From contig NZ_CALSFU010000007.1 in the NCBI RefSeq assembly GCF_943737005.1, forward strand, positions 62,001 through 126,000: a stretch of 64,000 bases of DNA. Direction: 5' to 3'. Source of the stretch: Achromobacter sp. Marseille-Q4962 (lineage in GTDB: Bacteria > Pseudomonadota > Gammaproteobacteria > Burkholderiales > Burkholderiaceae_B). Position 1 is the stretch's first letter. Each line of letters starts with the position of its first letter. This document shows, piece by piece, positions 1-7,874 of the stretch. Below the pieces are notes generated by a model that saw only the letters and a program-made list of their open reading frames with translations, was not told the DNA's origin and ran no database searches. The position numbers and the translations under genes are program-made.

Positions 1-2
1 AC

Positions 3-161
3 CATGAAGACCTGCTGCGCGCCATCGAGCAGCGCGAAGCCGCGCGCGCCGAAAGCCTGATGCGCGAACACGCCTATCGCAGCCGCGAAAACAAGCGCGT
101 GCTGCTGCAGTCGATACGCGGCGCCATGCCGCCCCAGCCCGCGCCGGCCGAGGCGACGTAG
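3..161 (+). CDS. C-terminal end of a GntR/FadR-type (FCD) regulator, partial
   Basis: Only the last 52 codons lie in the window; the gene starts to the left of it. The visible peptide begins H-E-D-L-L-R-A-I and continues with R-A-E-S-L-M-R-E-H, the spacing typical of the last helices of the FCD ligand-binding domain of FadR-subfamily GntR regulators. In that family the His near the C-terminus helps bind a metal or carboxylate ligand. A proline/alanine-rich tail precedes the TAG stop. The DNA-binding domain and the target genes cannot be seen. The family call rests on a short motif. Confidence 0.6.
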   Translation, partial: HEDLLRAIEQREAARAESLMREHAYRSRENKRVLLQSIRGAMPPQPAPAEAT

Positions 162-180
162 GCGGGCAAGCGCGGCGGGG

Positions 181-942
181 CTACTGACGCAGCAGGAAGC
201 TGCGGATGTCGTCGGCGATGGGCATGACGGCCAGCATCATGAGCACGGCCGCCAGCGGCAGCGTGGAACCGAAGCCGAAGTGGAAGAAGGAATAGGCGCC
301 GGCCACGCCCCCCACGAAGAAGAGCGACACCAGCGTGATGAGCACGCGCAGCTTGGCGCGGTCGGCGCGCACCGGCGGCAGCCCCACGGCCTCGGCCGGC
401 GCGAGGTTCCAGTAGAAGAGCTTGCCCAGCTCGATGCCGATGTCGGTGACCATGCCGGTGACGTGGGTGGTGCGGATCTCGGCCTTGGACACCTTGGTGA
501 TCATGGCGTTCTGCAGGCCCATGATGTAGCAGAGCACCATGACGGTGGTCGGCACGTACAACCAGCGCAGCAATTCGAGATTGGCGCCCAGCAGCCCGAA
601 GCAGACGAGCAGCAGCGCCTCCAGGAGCAGCGGCATGGCGAACTCGCTCGCCAGCCGGGAGCGGCGGCCGAAGTTGATGAGGAACGCCGAGGACGCCGCG
701 CCCGCGAGGAAGGACAGCAGCGCGGCCAGCCCCTGCATCGCCACCACGATGCCGCCCAGCGCCAGATGGTCGGCCATGAGGGAGACGATGCCGGACATGT
801 GCGAGGTGTACTGCTGCACCGCCAGGAAACCGCCGGCGTTCACGGCGCCGGCGATAAATGTCAGGACATACGCAAGCTGCCGGTTTGCTTCCGGCGTGCG
901 CTGCACCGCCGTGAGACGGCGAAGATGATGCGGAATGGTCAC
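181..942 (-). CDS. DUF1275 (YoaK-like) integral membrane protein
   Basis: A 253-residue protein that is mostly hydrophobic, with about six predicted membrane segments starting near residue 25 (L-A-Y-V-L-T-F-I-A-G-A-V-N-A-G-G-F). The early G-A-V-N-A-G-G-F followed by T-S-H-M-S-G is the hallmark of the DUF1275/YoaK family, inner-membrane proteins of unknown transport role. Length fits the family. The start is a GTG with AAGGG about eight bases upstream; no better ATG exists nearby. It is transcribed toward the GntR gene and probably stands alone. Family assignment is firm; substrate is unknown. Confidence 0.85.
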   Translation of the reverse strand: MTIPHHLRRLTAVQRTPEANRQLAYVLTFIAGAVNAGGFLAVQQYTSHMSGIVSLMADHLALGGIVVAMQGLAALLSFLAGAASSAFLINFGRRSRLASEFAMPLLLEALLLVCFGLLGANLELLRWLYVPTTVMVLCYIMGLQNAMITKVSKAEIRTTHVTGMVTDIGIELGKLFYWNLAPAEAVGLPPVRADRAKLRVLITLVSLFFVGGVAGAYSFFHFGFGSTLPLAAVLMMLAVMPIADDIRSFLLRQ

Positions 943-1051
943 GCGCGAACCCTTGGACGCAGACGAACGAATGGCTCTGGCCGGCCGAAAGACCGGACAC
1001 GGCCATTCTAGTCCTCCCGGGACGGGCTGGCGCGATCCGCCATATGGCGGA

Positions 1052-2098
1052 TCAGTCCTGTCCTGCCAGGCGCAATTGCTCGCGCCGGTACTCGCCCTGG
1101 CGCTCCAGCATCCATCCCGGATATTCGGACGGCAGCGCGCTGGCCGCGTCCAGGCTGGCCAGCTCCTCGGCCGACAGCCGGACCGAGGCGGCGGCCAGGT
1201 TGTCGTCGAGCTGCCCGGGACGCTTGGCGCCCACGATCACGCTGGTCACCACGGGCTGGTGCAGCAGCCACGCCAGCGCCACCTGGGCCACCGACACGCC
1301 CCGGCCGTCGGCGATGACGCGCATGGCGTCGATGCAGTCGTAGGCGCGCTCGCGGTCCACCGGCGGGAAGTCGAAGACCGCGCGCCGCGCGCCGGCCTCG
1401 CCGCCGCCCTCGCGGCCGTATTTGCCGCTGAGCAGCCCGCCGGCCAGCGGGCTCCACACCATCAGGCCCAGACCCTCGCTGCGCAGCATGGGCGCCAGTT
1501 CGCGCTCCAGGTCGCGGCCGGCCAGTGTGTAGTACGCCTGCAGCGACGCGAACCCGGCCCAGCCCCTGCGCTCGGCGATGCCCAGCGCCTTCATGATCTG
1601 CCAGGCCGCCCAGTTCGACACCCCCACGTAGCGGACGTGGCCTTGGCGGACCAGGTCGTCCAGCGCCGCCACGGTTTCCTCGATGGGCGTGGCCGGGTCG
1701 AACCCGTGGATCTGGTAGAGGTCAATGTAGTCCGTCTGCAGGCGCGCCAGGCTCTGCTTGACGCCCTCCATGATGTGCCGGCGCGAATTGCCGCGCGCGT
1801 TGGGGCCCGGCCCGGTCTGGCCCGACACCTTGGTAGCCAGCACCACGTCGTCGCGCGCCACGCCGAGCTCGCGCAGCGCCTGTCCGGTCATGATCTCGGA
1901 GCGGCCCTCCGAATAGACGTCGGCCGTGTCGACGAAATTGACGCCGGCCTCCAGCGCGCGCCCCACGAGGGCGGTGGCTTCCTGCTGCTGCAGCCGGCCG
2001 ATCTTGCTCCAGAGTTCGCCTTCGCCGCCGAAGGTCATGGTGCCCAGGCACAGTTCCGAGACGAACAGGCCGGTGTTTCCGAGTTTCTTGTAGCGCAT
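1052..2098 (-). CDS. Aldo/keto reductase
   Basis: A 348-residue NADPH-dependent oxidoreductase of the aldo/keto reductase superfamily (TIM barrel). Visible family features are the N-terminal L-G-N-T-G-L-F-V-S-E-L-C-L-G-T-M, the catalytic Asp/Tyr pair in D-T-A-D-V-Y-S, the Lys in L-A-T-K-V, the His in D-L-Y-Q-I-H, and a C-terminal V-I-V-G-A-K cofactor-binding segment. The ATG at 2098 has a GGAG-type ribosome site; the reading frame is open further upstream, but that extension is low-complexity and unlike the family. It diverges from the AraC-type gene at 2371, so it is a plausible target of that regulator. Physiological substrate unknown. Confidence 0.9.
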   Translation of the reverse strand: MRYKKLGNTGLFVSELCLGTMTFGGEGELWSKIGRLQQQEATALVGRALEAGVNFVDTADVYSEGRSEIMTGQALRELGVARDDVVLATKVSGQTGPGPNARGNSRRHIMEGVKQSLARLQTDYIDLYQIHGFDPATPIEETVAALDDLVRQGHVRYVGVSNWAAWQIMKALGIAERRGWAGFASLQAYYTLAGRDLERELAPMLRSEGLGLMVWSPLAGGLLSGKYGREGGGEAGARRAVFDFPPVDRERAYDCIDAMRVIADGRGVSVAQVALAWLLHQPVVTSVIVGAKRPGQLDDNLAAASVRLSAEELASLDAASALPSEYPGWMLERQGEYRREQLRLAGQD

Positions 2099-2200
2099 AG
2101 GAGGGCTCCGAAAAATAGAATGGGGACGGGTCGGGCGGCGGCCGCCGCGCCAGAATGACGCCCACAGTATGCGTCCGCCCCACCCTCCGCCGCGATACTC

Positions 2201-2274
2201 GATCCTGCCCTTTTCTTGCCCGATCCTCCGGCGCCGGCGGCACGCCCGATCCTGCGCATTTTCTGCCTGATCCT
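2201..2274. promoter_or_regulatory. Four GATCCT direct repeats, spacing 21-26-21 (putative AraC operator)
   Basis: GATCCT occurs at 2201, 2222, 2248 and 2269, all in the same orientation, three of them preceded by GCC plus C or T and three followed by GC. The two copies in each pair are exactly 21 bp apart, two helical turns, the geometry used by AraC/XylS regulators whose two HTH motifs read adjacent turns. The array sits between the divergent aldo/keto reductase and AraC genes. The repeats are seen directly; binding by the neighbouring regulator is inferred. Confidence 0.6.
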
Positions 2275-2370
2275 GCACCGGCCCGGCACACCATGCGGGC
2301 AGCGGGCCGACTGGCACTACACTGGATGCGCCTGTTTCTCCGAGCGGTTTTTCTTCTTTCATCGCTCCCC

Positions 2371-3333
2371 ATGTCTGCCGCACAGCCCGAATCCTTTCCC
2401 CCGCCCGCCGCCGCGCTCGCCCTGGACCAGGCGTTCGAACCCGCGCGCCGCGAACTGCTCGCCCTGCTCCAGCGCATGACCGCCGGCGTGGACGGCTCCC
2501 TGGAAACCCCCATAGAAGGCTTGTACCTGCACCGGCTGGTGCAGCCCACCGGCCCCAAGCCCACCATGCAGAACGCCGCGCTGGCGGTGATCGCCCAGGG
2601 GTCCAAGCGACTTTTCATCGGCGATGACGTCTACGAATACGATCCTTTCCACTACCTGGTTTCTTCCGTGGACCTGCCGGTGGTGGCCAAGGTGTCGGTG
2701 GCCAGCCCGGACCTGCCCTACCTGGGCCTGCGCCTGGAGCTGAACCCGGAGGAAATCACCGCGCTCATCAGCGACGCGAACCTGCCGCCCCTGGCGCCGG
2801 CCGAGGCGCCGCGCGCGCTGTGCGTGAATCCGCTAGGCGGCGCGATGCTGGACGTGGTGCTGCGCATGCTGCGCCTGCTGGACACGCCGCGCGACATTCC
2901 CATCCTGGGGCCCATGGTCAAGCGCGAACTGCTTTACCGGCTGCTCATGAACGGCCAGGGCGCGGCCCTGCGCCTGACCGTGCTGCAGGACAGCCAGCTC
3001 AACCGCGTGGCCAAGGCCATCCGCATCCTGCGCGACCACTACGCCAAGCCGCTGCGCGTGGAAGACATCGCGCGCGACGTGCACATGAGCGTTTCCTCGC
3101 TGCACCATCACTTCAAGCAGGCCACCGCCATGAGCCCGCTGCAGTACCAGAAGCAGCTGCGCCTGCAGGAAGCGCGCCGCCTCATGCTGACGGCGGATGC
3201 CGGCGTGGCGCTGGCCGCGCGCGCGGTCGGCTACGAAAGCTCTTCGCAGTTCAGCCGCGAATACAGCCGCCTGTTCGGCACGCCGCCGCTGCGCGACAAG
3301 CAGCGTTGGAAGGACGAGGCGCTGGCCGCGTGA
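2371..3333 (+). CDS. AraC family transcriptional regulator with AraC_N domain
   Basis: A 320-residue regulator. Residues about 20-190 match the AraC_N cupin-like sensor domain (E-G-L-Y-L-H-R, then A-V-I-A-Q-G-S-K-R-L and Y-D-P-F-H-Y-L-V-S-S-V-D-L-P). Residues about 215-310 carry the two helix-turn-helix motifs (V-E-D-I-A-R-D-V-H-M-S-V-S-S-L-H-H-H-F and A-R-A-V-G-Y-E-S-S-S-Q-F-S-R-E-Y). The ATG at 2371 was chosen because the open frame upstream of it has no family similarity and overlaps the repeat array. This AraC_N group often sits next to and controls a divergent oxidoreductase gene, as here. Confidence 0.88.
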   Translation: MSAAQPESFPPPAAALALDQAFEPARRELLALLQRMTAGVDGSLETPIEGLYLHRLVQPTGPKPTMQNAALAVIAQGSKRLFIGDDVYEYDPFHYLVSSVDLPVVAKVSVASPDLPYLGLRLELNPEEITALISDANLPPLAPAEAPRALCVNPLGGAMLDVVLRMLRLLDTPRDIPILGPMVKRELLYRLLMNGQGAALRLTVLQDSQLNRVAKAIRILRDHYAKPLRVEDIARDVHMSVSSLHHHFKQATAMSPLQYQKQLRLQEARRLMLTADAGVALAARAVGYESSSQFSREYSRLFGTPPLRDKQRWKDEALAA

Positions 3334-3381
3334 CGGCGGCCGGAACCCCGCGCCGGCCAAGCGCCCCGCGGCGTCTTTGCG

Positions 3382-3411
3382 GCGCCGGAGCCGCGTTCCG
3401 GCGCTTTTTTC
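3382..3411 (+). terminator. Rho-independent terminator after the AraC-type gene
   Basis: GCGCCGGA (3382-3389) pairs with TCCGGCGC (3397-3404) around a seven-base loop and is followed by six T residues. It lies about 50 bp past the regulator stop codon. Confidence 0.85.
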
Positions 3412-3533
3412 AATCTTTTGCAAACCGGCGCGCCGCGGTTGACAAGCGGCGGCGGTTGGGATGTGATGGGTGCTCCGGGGTCCCGCGCCCCGGCTTTTTT
3501 TCAGCCCACACCCTGGTTTTTTAAGAGGCCGTT

Positions 3534-3761
3534 ATGTTCCCTGAATATCGTCACCTCATTACCCAGCTGAAAGCCGAAAACGCGCACTTTGCCGCGCTTT
3601 TCCAGCGCCACAACGCATTGGATCAGGAAATCCAGAACCGGGAGGCCGGCATCGTGCCGTCCTCGGGCAATGAAGTCGAAGTGCTGAAGAAAGAAAAGCT
3701 GCACCTCAAAGACAAGCTCTACGGCATGTTGCGCGCCGCCGACGGCAAGAACGGCGGCTGA
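3534..3761 (+). CDS. DUF465/YdcH-like small coiled-coil protein
   Basis: A 75-residue protein of the DUF465 (YdcH) family. The N-terminal F-P-E-Y-R-H-L-I-T-Q-L-K and central H-N-A-L-D-Q-E-I-Q-N-R-E are typical, as is the K-K-E-K-L-H-L-K-D-K-L-Y C-terminal helix. Members are short helical hairpin proteins of unknown function, common in proteobacteria. It is preceded by an AT-richer stretch and a terminator, so it probably has its own promoter. The assignment is good; no role can be given. Confidence 0.88.
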   Translation: MFPEYRHLITQLKAENAHFAALFQRHNALDQEIQNREAGIVPSSGNEVEVLKKEKLHLKDKLYGMLRAADGKNGG

Positions 3762-3806
3762 CCCGCGCCGGCGCGCCGTGTCCCTCGGCGCGCCCGTTCC
3801 GTTTCC

Positions 3807-4080
3807 CTATGGCCTGGGCGCATGGCGCAGCGTCAGCATCACGTCGCGCGGATCGCCATCGTGGCTGTTGCGCGCGGCCGTGTCGTACAAGGACACGCAG
3901 CGCTTCTTGTCGAACAGGTTGTTCACCTTGAGCGCAATGCTCAGCTCCGGCGTGGCCTGGCAGCCGATCCGCGCGCGCCAGGCCACGCCGCTCGCCTCGG
4001 CCTGCACGCCCTGGCTGCGCGCCTTGCCGGAAGCGCGCGAGCAGCGCCGGCTGCCGCAGGCGGGGCCGCTTTCGTAATCG
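3807..4080 (-). pseudogene. C-terminal remnant of a TonB-dependent siderophore receptor
   Basis: On the minus strand, past the stop of the glycosyltransferase, the frame encodes A-R-I-G-C-Q-A-T-P-E-L-S-I-A-L-K-V-N-N-L-F-D-K-K and then V-S-L-Y-D-T-A-A-R-N, ending D-P-R-D-V-M-L-T-L-R-H-A. This is the last beta-strands of an FpvA/FoxA-type outer-membrane receptor, where the usual ending is D-P-R-N-V-M-L-T-L-R-Y plus a terminal aromatic. Conserved positions are damaged: K-K-R-C in place of K-K-Y-Y, and His replaces Tyr near the end. Nothing of the plug or the rest of the barrel is present. A decayed fragment; it should not be annotated as a functional gene. Confidence 0.75.
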
Positions 4081-4092
4081 TTGACCGCGCGG

Positions 4093-5202
4093 CTACGGGC
4101 GGCCCGCGCCGGGGCCGGCGAGCCAGGCGAGATAGGCCGCCTCCATGCCGGCCGCCATGCCCGCGGAACTGAAGCGGGCGTCGCCCCGGATGCGGGCTTC
4201 GCCCGCCCGCCCCATGGCCAGGCGCAGCGGAGGATCGGCCGCCAGGCGGCCCAGCGCGGCAGCCAGGGCGGCCACGTCGCCCGGCGGCACCAGCAGGCCG
4301 GTCTGGCCGTGCGCCACCACTTCGGGCACGCCGCCCACGCGCGTGCCCACCACCGGCAGGCCGTGAGCCGAAGCCTCGATGAACGCCGTGCCCAGGGCCT
4401 CGCTCGCCGTGGGCAGCGCGAAGATGTCGCACCCCGCCAGCACGTTGGAAATATCGGCGCGATGCCCGAGAAAATGCACGCGCCCGCCGCAGCCCAGCGC
4501 GCACGCCCGGGCCCGCAGCGCGGCCTGCTGCGAGCCCGCGCCTGCGAGCACCAGATGCGCGTCGGCATGCGGCAGCCGCGCCATGGCGGCCACCAGCAGC
4601 GCCTGGCCCTTCTGTGGCCGCAGATGCGCCACGCAGCCCACCACCAGCGCATGCGGCGCAATGCCGAGTTCGGCGCGCAGCGTGGAATGCGCGGGGCGCG
4701 ACACGGGATCGATGCCGTCCGGCACCGTGCGCACGTCGCCGGAACGCACGCCGCGCGCGCGCAGCAGGCCGGCCACGTGCTCGCTCACGGCGACAACTTT
4801 GTGCGGCAGGCCCGTGTAGGTCCAGCGCGAGCCGACCGGCCGGGCCAGATGCCGCGTGCGCACGATGAGCGGCACCCGGGCCAGGCGGCCGGCCGCCGCG
4901 GCGATGACCGTGTCGCGCCGGCTGTGCGTATTGAGGACATCGAATCGGCCGCGCGCAAGCATGCGCCGCAAGCCCAGCAGCGCGCGGACGTAGTTGGCCA
5001 CGCCGTCCATGGGATGCGGGTGCACCGTGAAACCCGCCGCACGCAGGCGCCCGGCCAGCATGCTGCCCGGCTGGCAGACGGCTTCCATGTGGTGCCCGCG
5101 ATCGCGCATGGCGATCATTTCCTTGAGGATGCGATGCTCCTGCCCGCCGAACGTGGTGGCGGCTTCGGAGTGGAGAATGCGCAACGGCCTTCCGTGCATC
5201 AT
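4093..5202 (-). CDS. Glycosyltransferase family 4 (copy 1)
   Basis: A 369-residue GT-B glycosyltransferase that would transfer a sugar from a nucleotide donor to a cell-envelope glycan. The N-terminal Rossmann half has F-G-G-Q-E-H-R-I-L-K-E-M-I-A-M-R-D-R-G-H-H; the donor-binding half (about residues 180-340) has D-I-F-A-L-P-T-A-S-E-A-L-G-T-A-F-I-E-A, the EX7E motif of family 4. Its ATG (5202; a second ATG follows at 5199) overlaps the stop of the 120-residue gene upstream, so the two are co-transcribed. It is a clear paralogue of the protein at 5845. By analogy with Bordetella, a role in lipopolysaccharide core assembly is likely but inferred. Confidence 0.85.
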   Translation of the reverse strand: MMHGRPLRILHSEAATTFGGQEHRILKEMIAMRDRGHHMEAVCQPGSMLAGRLRAAGFTVHPHPMDGVANYVRALLGLRRMLARGRFDVLNTHSRRDTVIAAAAGRLARVPLIVRTRHLARPVGSRWTYTGLPHKVVAVSEHVAGLLRARGVRSGDVRTVPDGIDPVSRPAHSTLRAELGIAPHALVVGCVAHLRPQKGQALLVAAMARLPHADAHLVLAGAGSQQAALRARACALGCGGRVHFLGHRADISNVLAGCDIFALPTASEALGTAFIEASAHGLPVVGTRVGGVPEVVAHGQTGLLVPPGDVAALAAALGRLAADPPLRLAMGRAGEARIRGDARFSSAGMAAGMEAAYLAWLAGPGAGRP

Positions 5203-5561
5203 GCGCGCTCTTGCCCGGCGCGCGCGGCGAGCAGCGCGTCGAGGTAGCGGCAGTCGGACGCCTCCAGGGCGCCGAAGGGCGTGGCTGCGCCGGCGCACAA
5301 GCGCAGGCGCTGGTTTCCCAGGACGGCGATTTTCTGGCCATAGGCGTCGCTGTCCACGTTCCAGCCGGCCGCATGCAGACGGCGCAGGACAGCGGAGGGC
5401 TGCAGCGTTTCCAGGCGATAGGGAGGCAGGCAGCCGCGCAAATGGGCCGGCGTGTCGCGGGCGTTGCCCGCTTCGACCAGGCAGGGCCCGCGGCCCCGCC
5501 CCGGCTCGTACGTATACAGATAAAGCGCGGACAAGGAGGTCCGGCAGGCATTGTTCGACAT
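5199..5561 (-). CDS. Hypothetical protein, translationally coupled to a glycosyltransferase
   Basis: A 120-residue protein I do not recognise. It starts M-S-N-N-A-C-R-T-S-L and contains L-Y-L-Y-T-Y-E-P-G, then G-N-Q-R-L-R-L-C-A-G and D-C-R-Y-L-D-A-L-L-A-A-R. No signal peptide or membrane segment is evident. The start at 5561 is chosen because the open extension upstream is basic and low-complexity. Its TGA overlaps the ATG of the next gene (ATGA), which suggests coupling and a function linked to the glycosyltransferase. It could be a small accessory protein; no function is assigned. Confidence 0.55.
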   Translation of the reverse strand: MSNNACRTSLSALYLYTYEPGRGRGPCLVEAGNARDTPAHLRGCLPPYRLETLQPSAVLRRLHAAGWNVDSDAYGQKIAVLGNQRLRLCAGAATPFGALEASDCRYLDALLAARAGQERA

Positions 5562-5844
5562 GAAGAAAAGGCCGCGAAATCCGGGATGGGGAAAAAGACG
5601 GCGCGCCGGGCCGGCAGGCAGCCGGCGCGCCATGACAGGAATCAATGCTAGCGGCCCCTGTTACAGGACTTGTCTGGCAATGCTGCGGCCTTTTCTGATT
5701 TGATCCATTTTCGGCAAAAGTCTTTTCCGCGATTGCTTGACAAGCACATATGGCTGTATTGTTGCAACCAGAAAATTCACAAAAATTTCACGATCCTCTG
5801 CCGGGCGCCACGAGCGCCTCTCTGTTTTGATATCCGGAAACCAC

Positions 5845-6984
5845 GTGACGCAGCCCTTGCGCATCGCGCATGCCGAAGCCGCCATCGGCTTCGGCGGCCA
5901 GGAACAGCGCATTCTCAAAGAAATGATCGCCATGCGCGATCGCGGCCACCACCTTGAACTGATCTGCCGTCCCGAGGCGCAGCTCGTGCGGCGCGCGGGC
6001 GATGCCGGCTTCAAGGTGCATACCGTGCAGATGGGCGGACTGCTCAATCTGATCAAGGGCGCGCCCAAGGTGCGGCGCATCCTGCGCGAAGGCGGTTTCG
6101 ACGTGCTCAACACGCACAGCCGCATCGACACCCTGCTGGCGGGCATCGGCGCGCGGTCGCTGGGCAACGCGCCGCTGGTGGTGCGCACGCGCCATCTGAG
6201 CAACCGCGTCAATTCCATGCTGGCCTACACGTGGGTGCCCCACCGCCTCATCACCGTGAGCAATCACGTGCGCGAATATCTCATCGAGCGCGGCGTGCCG
6301 CGCGAGCGCGTGGAAACGGTGTACTCGCCGATCAAGCTGCCGCCGGCCGGACTGCAATCCACGCTGCGCGCCGAGCTCGGCCTGTCGGAGCAGGACGTGG
6401 TGGTGTGCTGCGTGGCCATCCTGCGCGCCACCAAGGGCCACCGCGAGCTGATCGAGGCCCTGCGCCCGCTGATGCTGGAAAATCCCCGCATTCACCTGGT
6501 GCTGGTGGGCAATGGTTCGCCGCTCTTCGAGCAATTGCAGGCGCTCATCGCCGAGATCGGCCTGCAGGACCGGATCCACATGCTGGGCTTTCGCGACGAC
6601 GTGCCCAATATCCTGGCGGGCAGCGACATTTTCGCCCTGCCCACCCTGAAAGAAGCCTCGGGCACGGTGTTCGTCGAGGCGGCCGCCTGCGGCCTGCCCG
6701 TGGTGGGCGTGGACGTGGGCGGGGTGAGCGAGATGCTGAGAAACGGCGAAACCGGCATCCTGGTGCCGCCCATGGACATTCCGGCGCTGCGCGACGTGCT
6801 GCGCCGCCTGATCGAGGATCCCCGGCTGCGCGCCTCGATGGGCAGGGCCGGCGAACGCCTGGTGCGCGAAGGAGGCCAGTTCTCGCTGGCGGCGCTGGCG
6901 GAAAACACCGAGAAGGTCTACCGCAAATGGCTGGACGAGCTCCGTCCGCCGCATGGCGCCGCGCACCGCGCAACGACTTCCTGA
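5845..6984 (+). CDS. Glycosyltransferase family 4 (copy 2)
   Basis: A 379-residue GT-B enzyme paralogous to the one at 4093. The N-terminus F-G-G-Q-E-Q-R-I-L-K-E-M-I-A-M-R-D-R-G-H-H is nearly the same as in copy 1. The C-terminal domain has D-I-F-A-L-P-T-L-K-E-A-S-G-T-V-F-V-E-A, the acid-rich donor motif of family 4. I chose the GTG at 5845 because it aligns with the start of copy 1; a TTG at 5737 would add 36 unrelated residues. The YrbL-like gene begins three bases after its stop. The resemblance to Bordetella lipopolysaccharide core genes is from memory and needs a search. Confidence 0.85.
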   Translation: MTQPLRIAHAEAAIGFGGQEQRILKEMIAMRDRGHHLELICRPEAQLVRRAGDAGFKVHTVQMGGLLNLIKGAPKVRRILREGGFDVLNTHSRIDTLLAGIGARSLGNAPLVVRTRHLSNRVNSMLAYTWVPHRLITVSNHVREYLIERGVPRERVETVYSPIKLPPAGLQSTLRAELGLSEQDVVVCCVAILRATKGHRELIEALRPLMLENPRIHLVLVGNGSPLFEQLQALIAEIGLQDRIHMLGFRDDVPNILAGSDIFALPTLKEASGTVFVEAAACGLPVVGVDVGGVSEMLRNGETGILVPPMDIPALRDVLRRLIEDPRLRASMGRAGERLVREGGQFSLAALAENTEKVYRKWLDELRPPHGAAHRATTS

Positions 6985-6986
6985 TC

Positions 6987-7823
6987 ATGCGCCTCGCTTC
7001 CCTGCCGATTTCCGATCAAACCTTCGAGGGCATTGCCGTGCCCTCCCTGACGCCCGCGCCCGGCGTCGAGGGCGCGGCCGTGCGCCTGACGCCGCGTCCG
7101 CCCGGCGTATTCGACATCATCGACCTGGCCCAGGCGCACCGCGTGGCGGCCGGCAGCGAGCGCGACGTGTACGAACATCCACGCAATCCGGCGCTGCTCA
7201 TCAAGGTCATCAACCATGCGCGGGCCCGCGAGCCGGGGCGTCGCCAGGCATGGCACAAACAGTTCCAGCGCGAGCAGGCCTACCGCATTTTCATCGCCGA
7301 ACTGTCGGAATACCTGGCGACCAGCGCGCACAGCGGCATGCCGCAGGGCAATGCGCTGCTGTCGCGCATCTGCGGCGTGGTGAACACCAGCGCGGGCCTG
7401 GGCCTGGTGGTGGAAAAAATCGTGGACGAGCGTGGCGAACTGGCTCCCACCCTGCAGCAAGTGGTGGCGGCGCAGGGCTACGGCCCGCAGTTGCGCCAGC
7501 AGGTGCACCAGTTTTTCCTGGCGCTGGCCGACGCGCACGTGATCTTCAACGACGTGAGCGCCCGCAACATCGTGGTCGGCCGCAACGCCGATGGACACGC
7601 CGGCCTGTTTCTCGTGGACGGCTACGGTCCCAAGCAGTTCCTGCCTGTCTATGCTTGGAGCAAGGCGCTCAACCGGCGGCGGCTGTTGCGCAAGTACGAA
7701 AAGATGGCCGACAAAATGGCGCGCCTGGGCGCCGGCGCGCTGACGGCGCATCCCGTGGAGGCCGAGCCGTCCGTGTCGGCGGCCGGCCCGGTGCGCGCGC
7801 TGCCCGCCGGGGGACGGCAATGA
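6987..7823 (+). CDS. YrbL-like protein kinase-fold protein
   Basis: A 278-residue protein resembling the PhoP-regulated YrbL family (PF10707), which has a kinase-like fold. It has G-S-E-R-D-V-Y-E-H-P near residue 55 in place of a glycine-rich loop, a Lys in L-L-I-K-V-I-N-H, and a catalytic-loop-like H-V-I-F-N-D-V-S-A-R-N-I-V-V followed by L-F-L-V-D-G-Y-G (Asp-Gly instead of Asp-Phe-Gly). It starts three bases after the glycosyltransferase stop, so it is in the same operon. In lipopolysaccharide clusters such kinases phosphorylate core sugars; that role here is inference. A GTG at 7039 is an alternative start. Confidence 0.75.
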   Translation: MRLASLPISDQTFEGIAVPSLTPAPGVEGAAVRLTPRPPGVFDIIDLAQAHRVAAGSERDVYEHPRNPALLIKVINHARAREPGRRQAWHKQFQREQAYRIFIAELSEYLATSAHSGMPQGNALLSRICGVVNTSAGLGLVVEKIVDERGELAPTLQQVVAAQGYGPQLRQQVHQFFLALADAHVIFNDVSARNIVVGRNADGHAGLFLVDGYGPKQFLPVYAWSKALNRRRLLRKYEKMADKMARLGAGALTAHPVEAEPSVSAAGPVRALPAGGRQ

Positions 7824-7858
7824 AAAAAGCCGCGGGCCCCGGCTGGGGCGCGCGGCTT
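7822..7858 (-). terminator. Terminator for the nitroreductase gene
   Basis: Read on the minus strand, AGCCGCG (7857-7851) and CGCGGCT (7834-7828) can pair and are followed by a run of T. It overlaps the last bases of the convergent kinase-like gene, so it separates the two transcription units. Confidence 0.7.
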
Positions 7859-7874
7859 GCAGGCATGGACGGGT

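Noticed and set aside
6231-7823. A 530-codon version of the YrbL-like gene
   Set aside because: Its first half is an out-of-frame reading of the glycosyltransferase; similarity begins at 6987.
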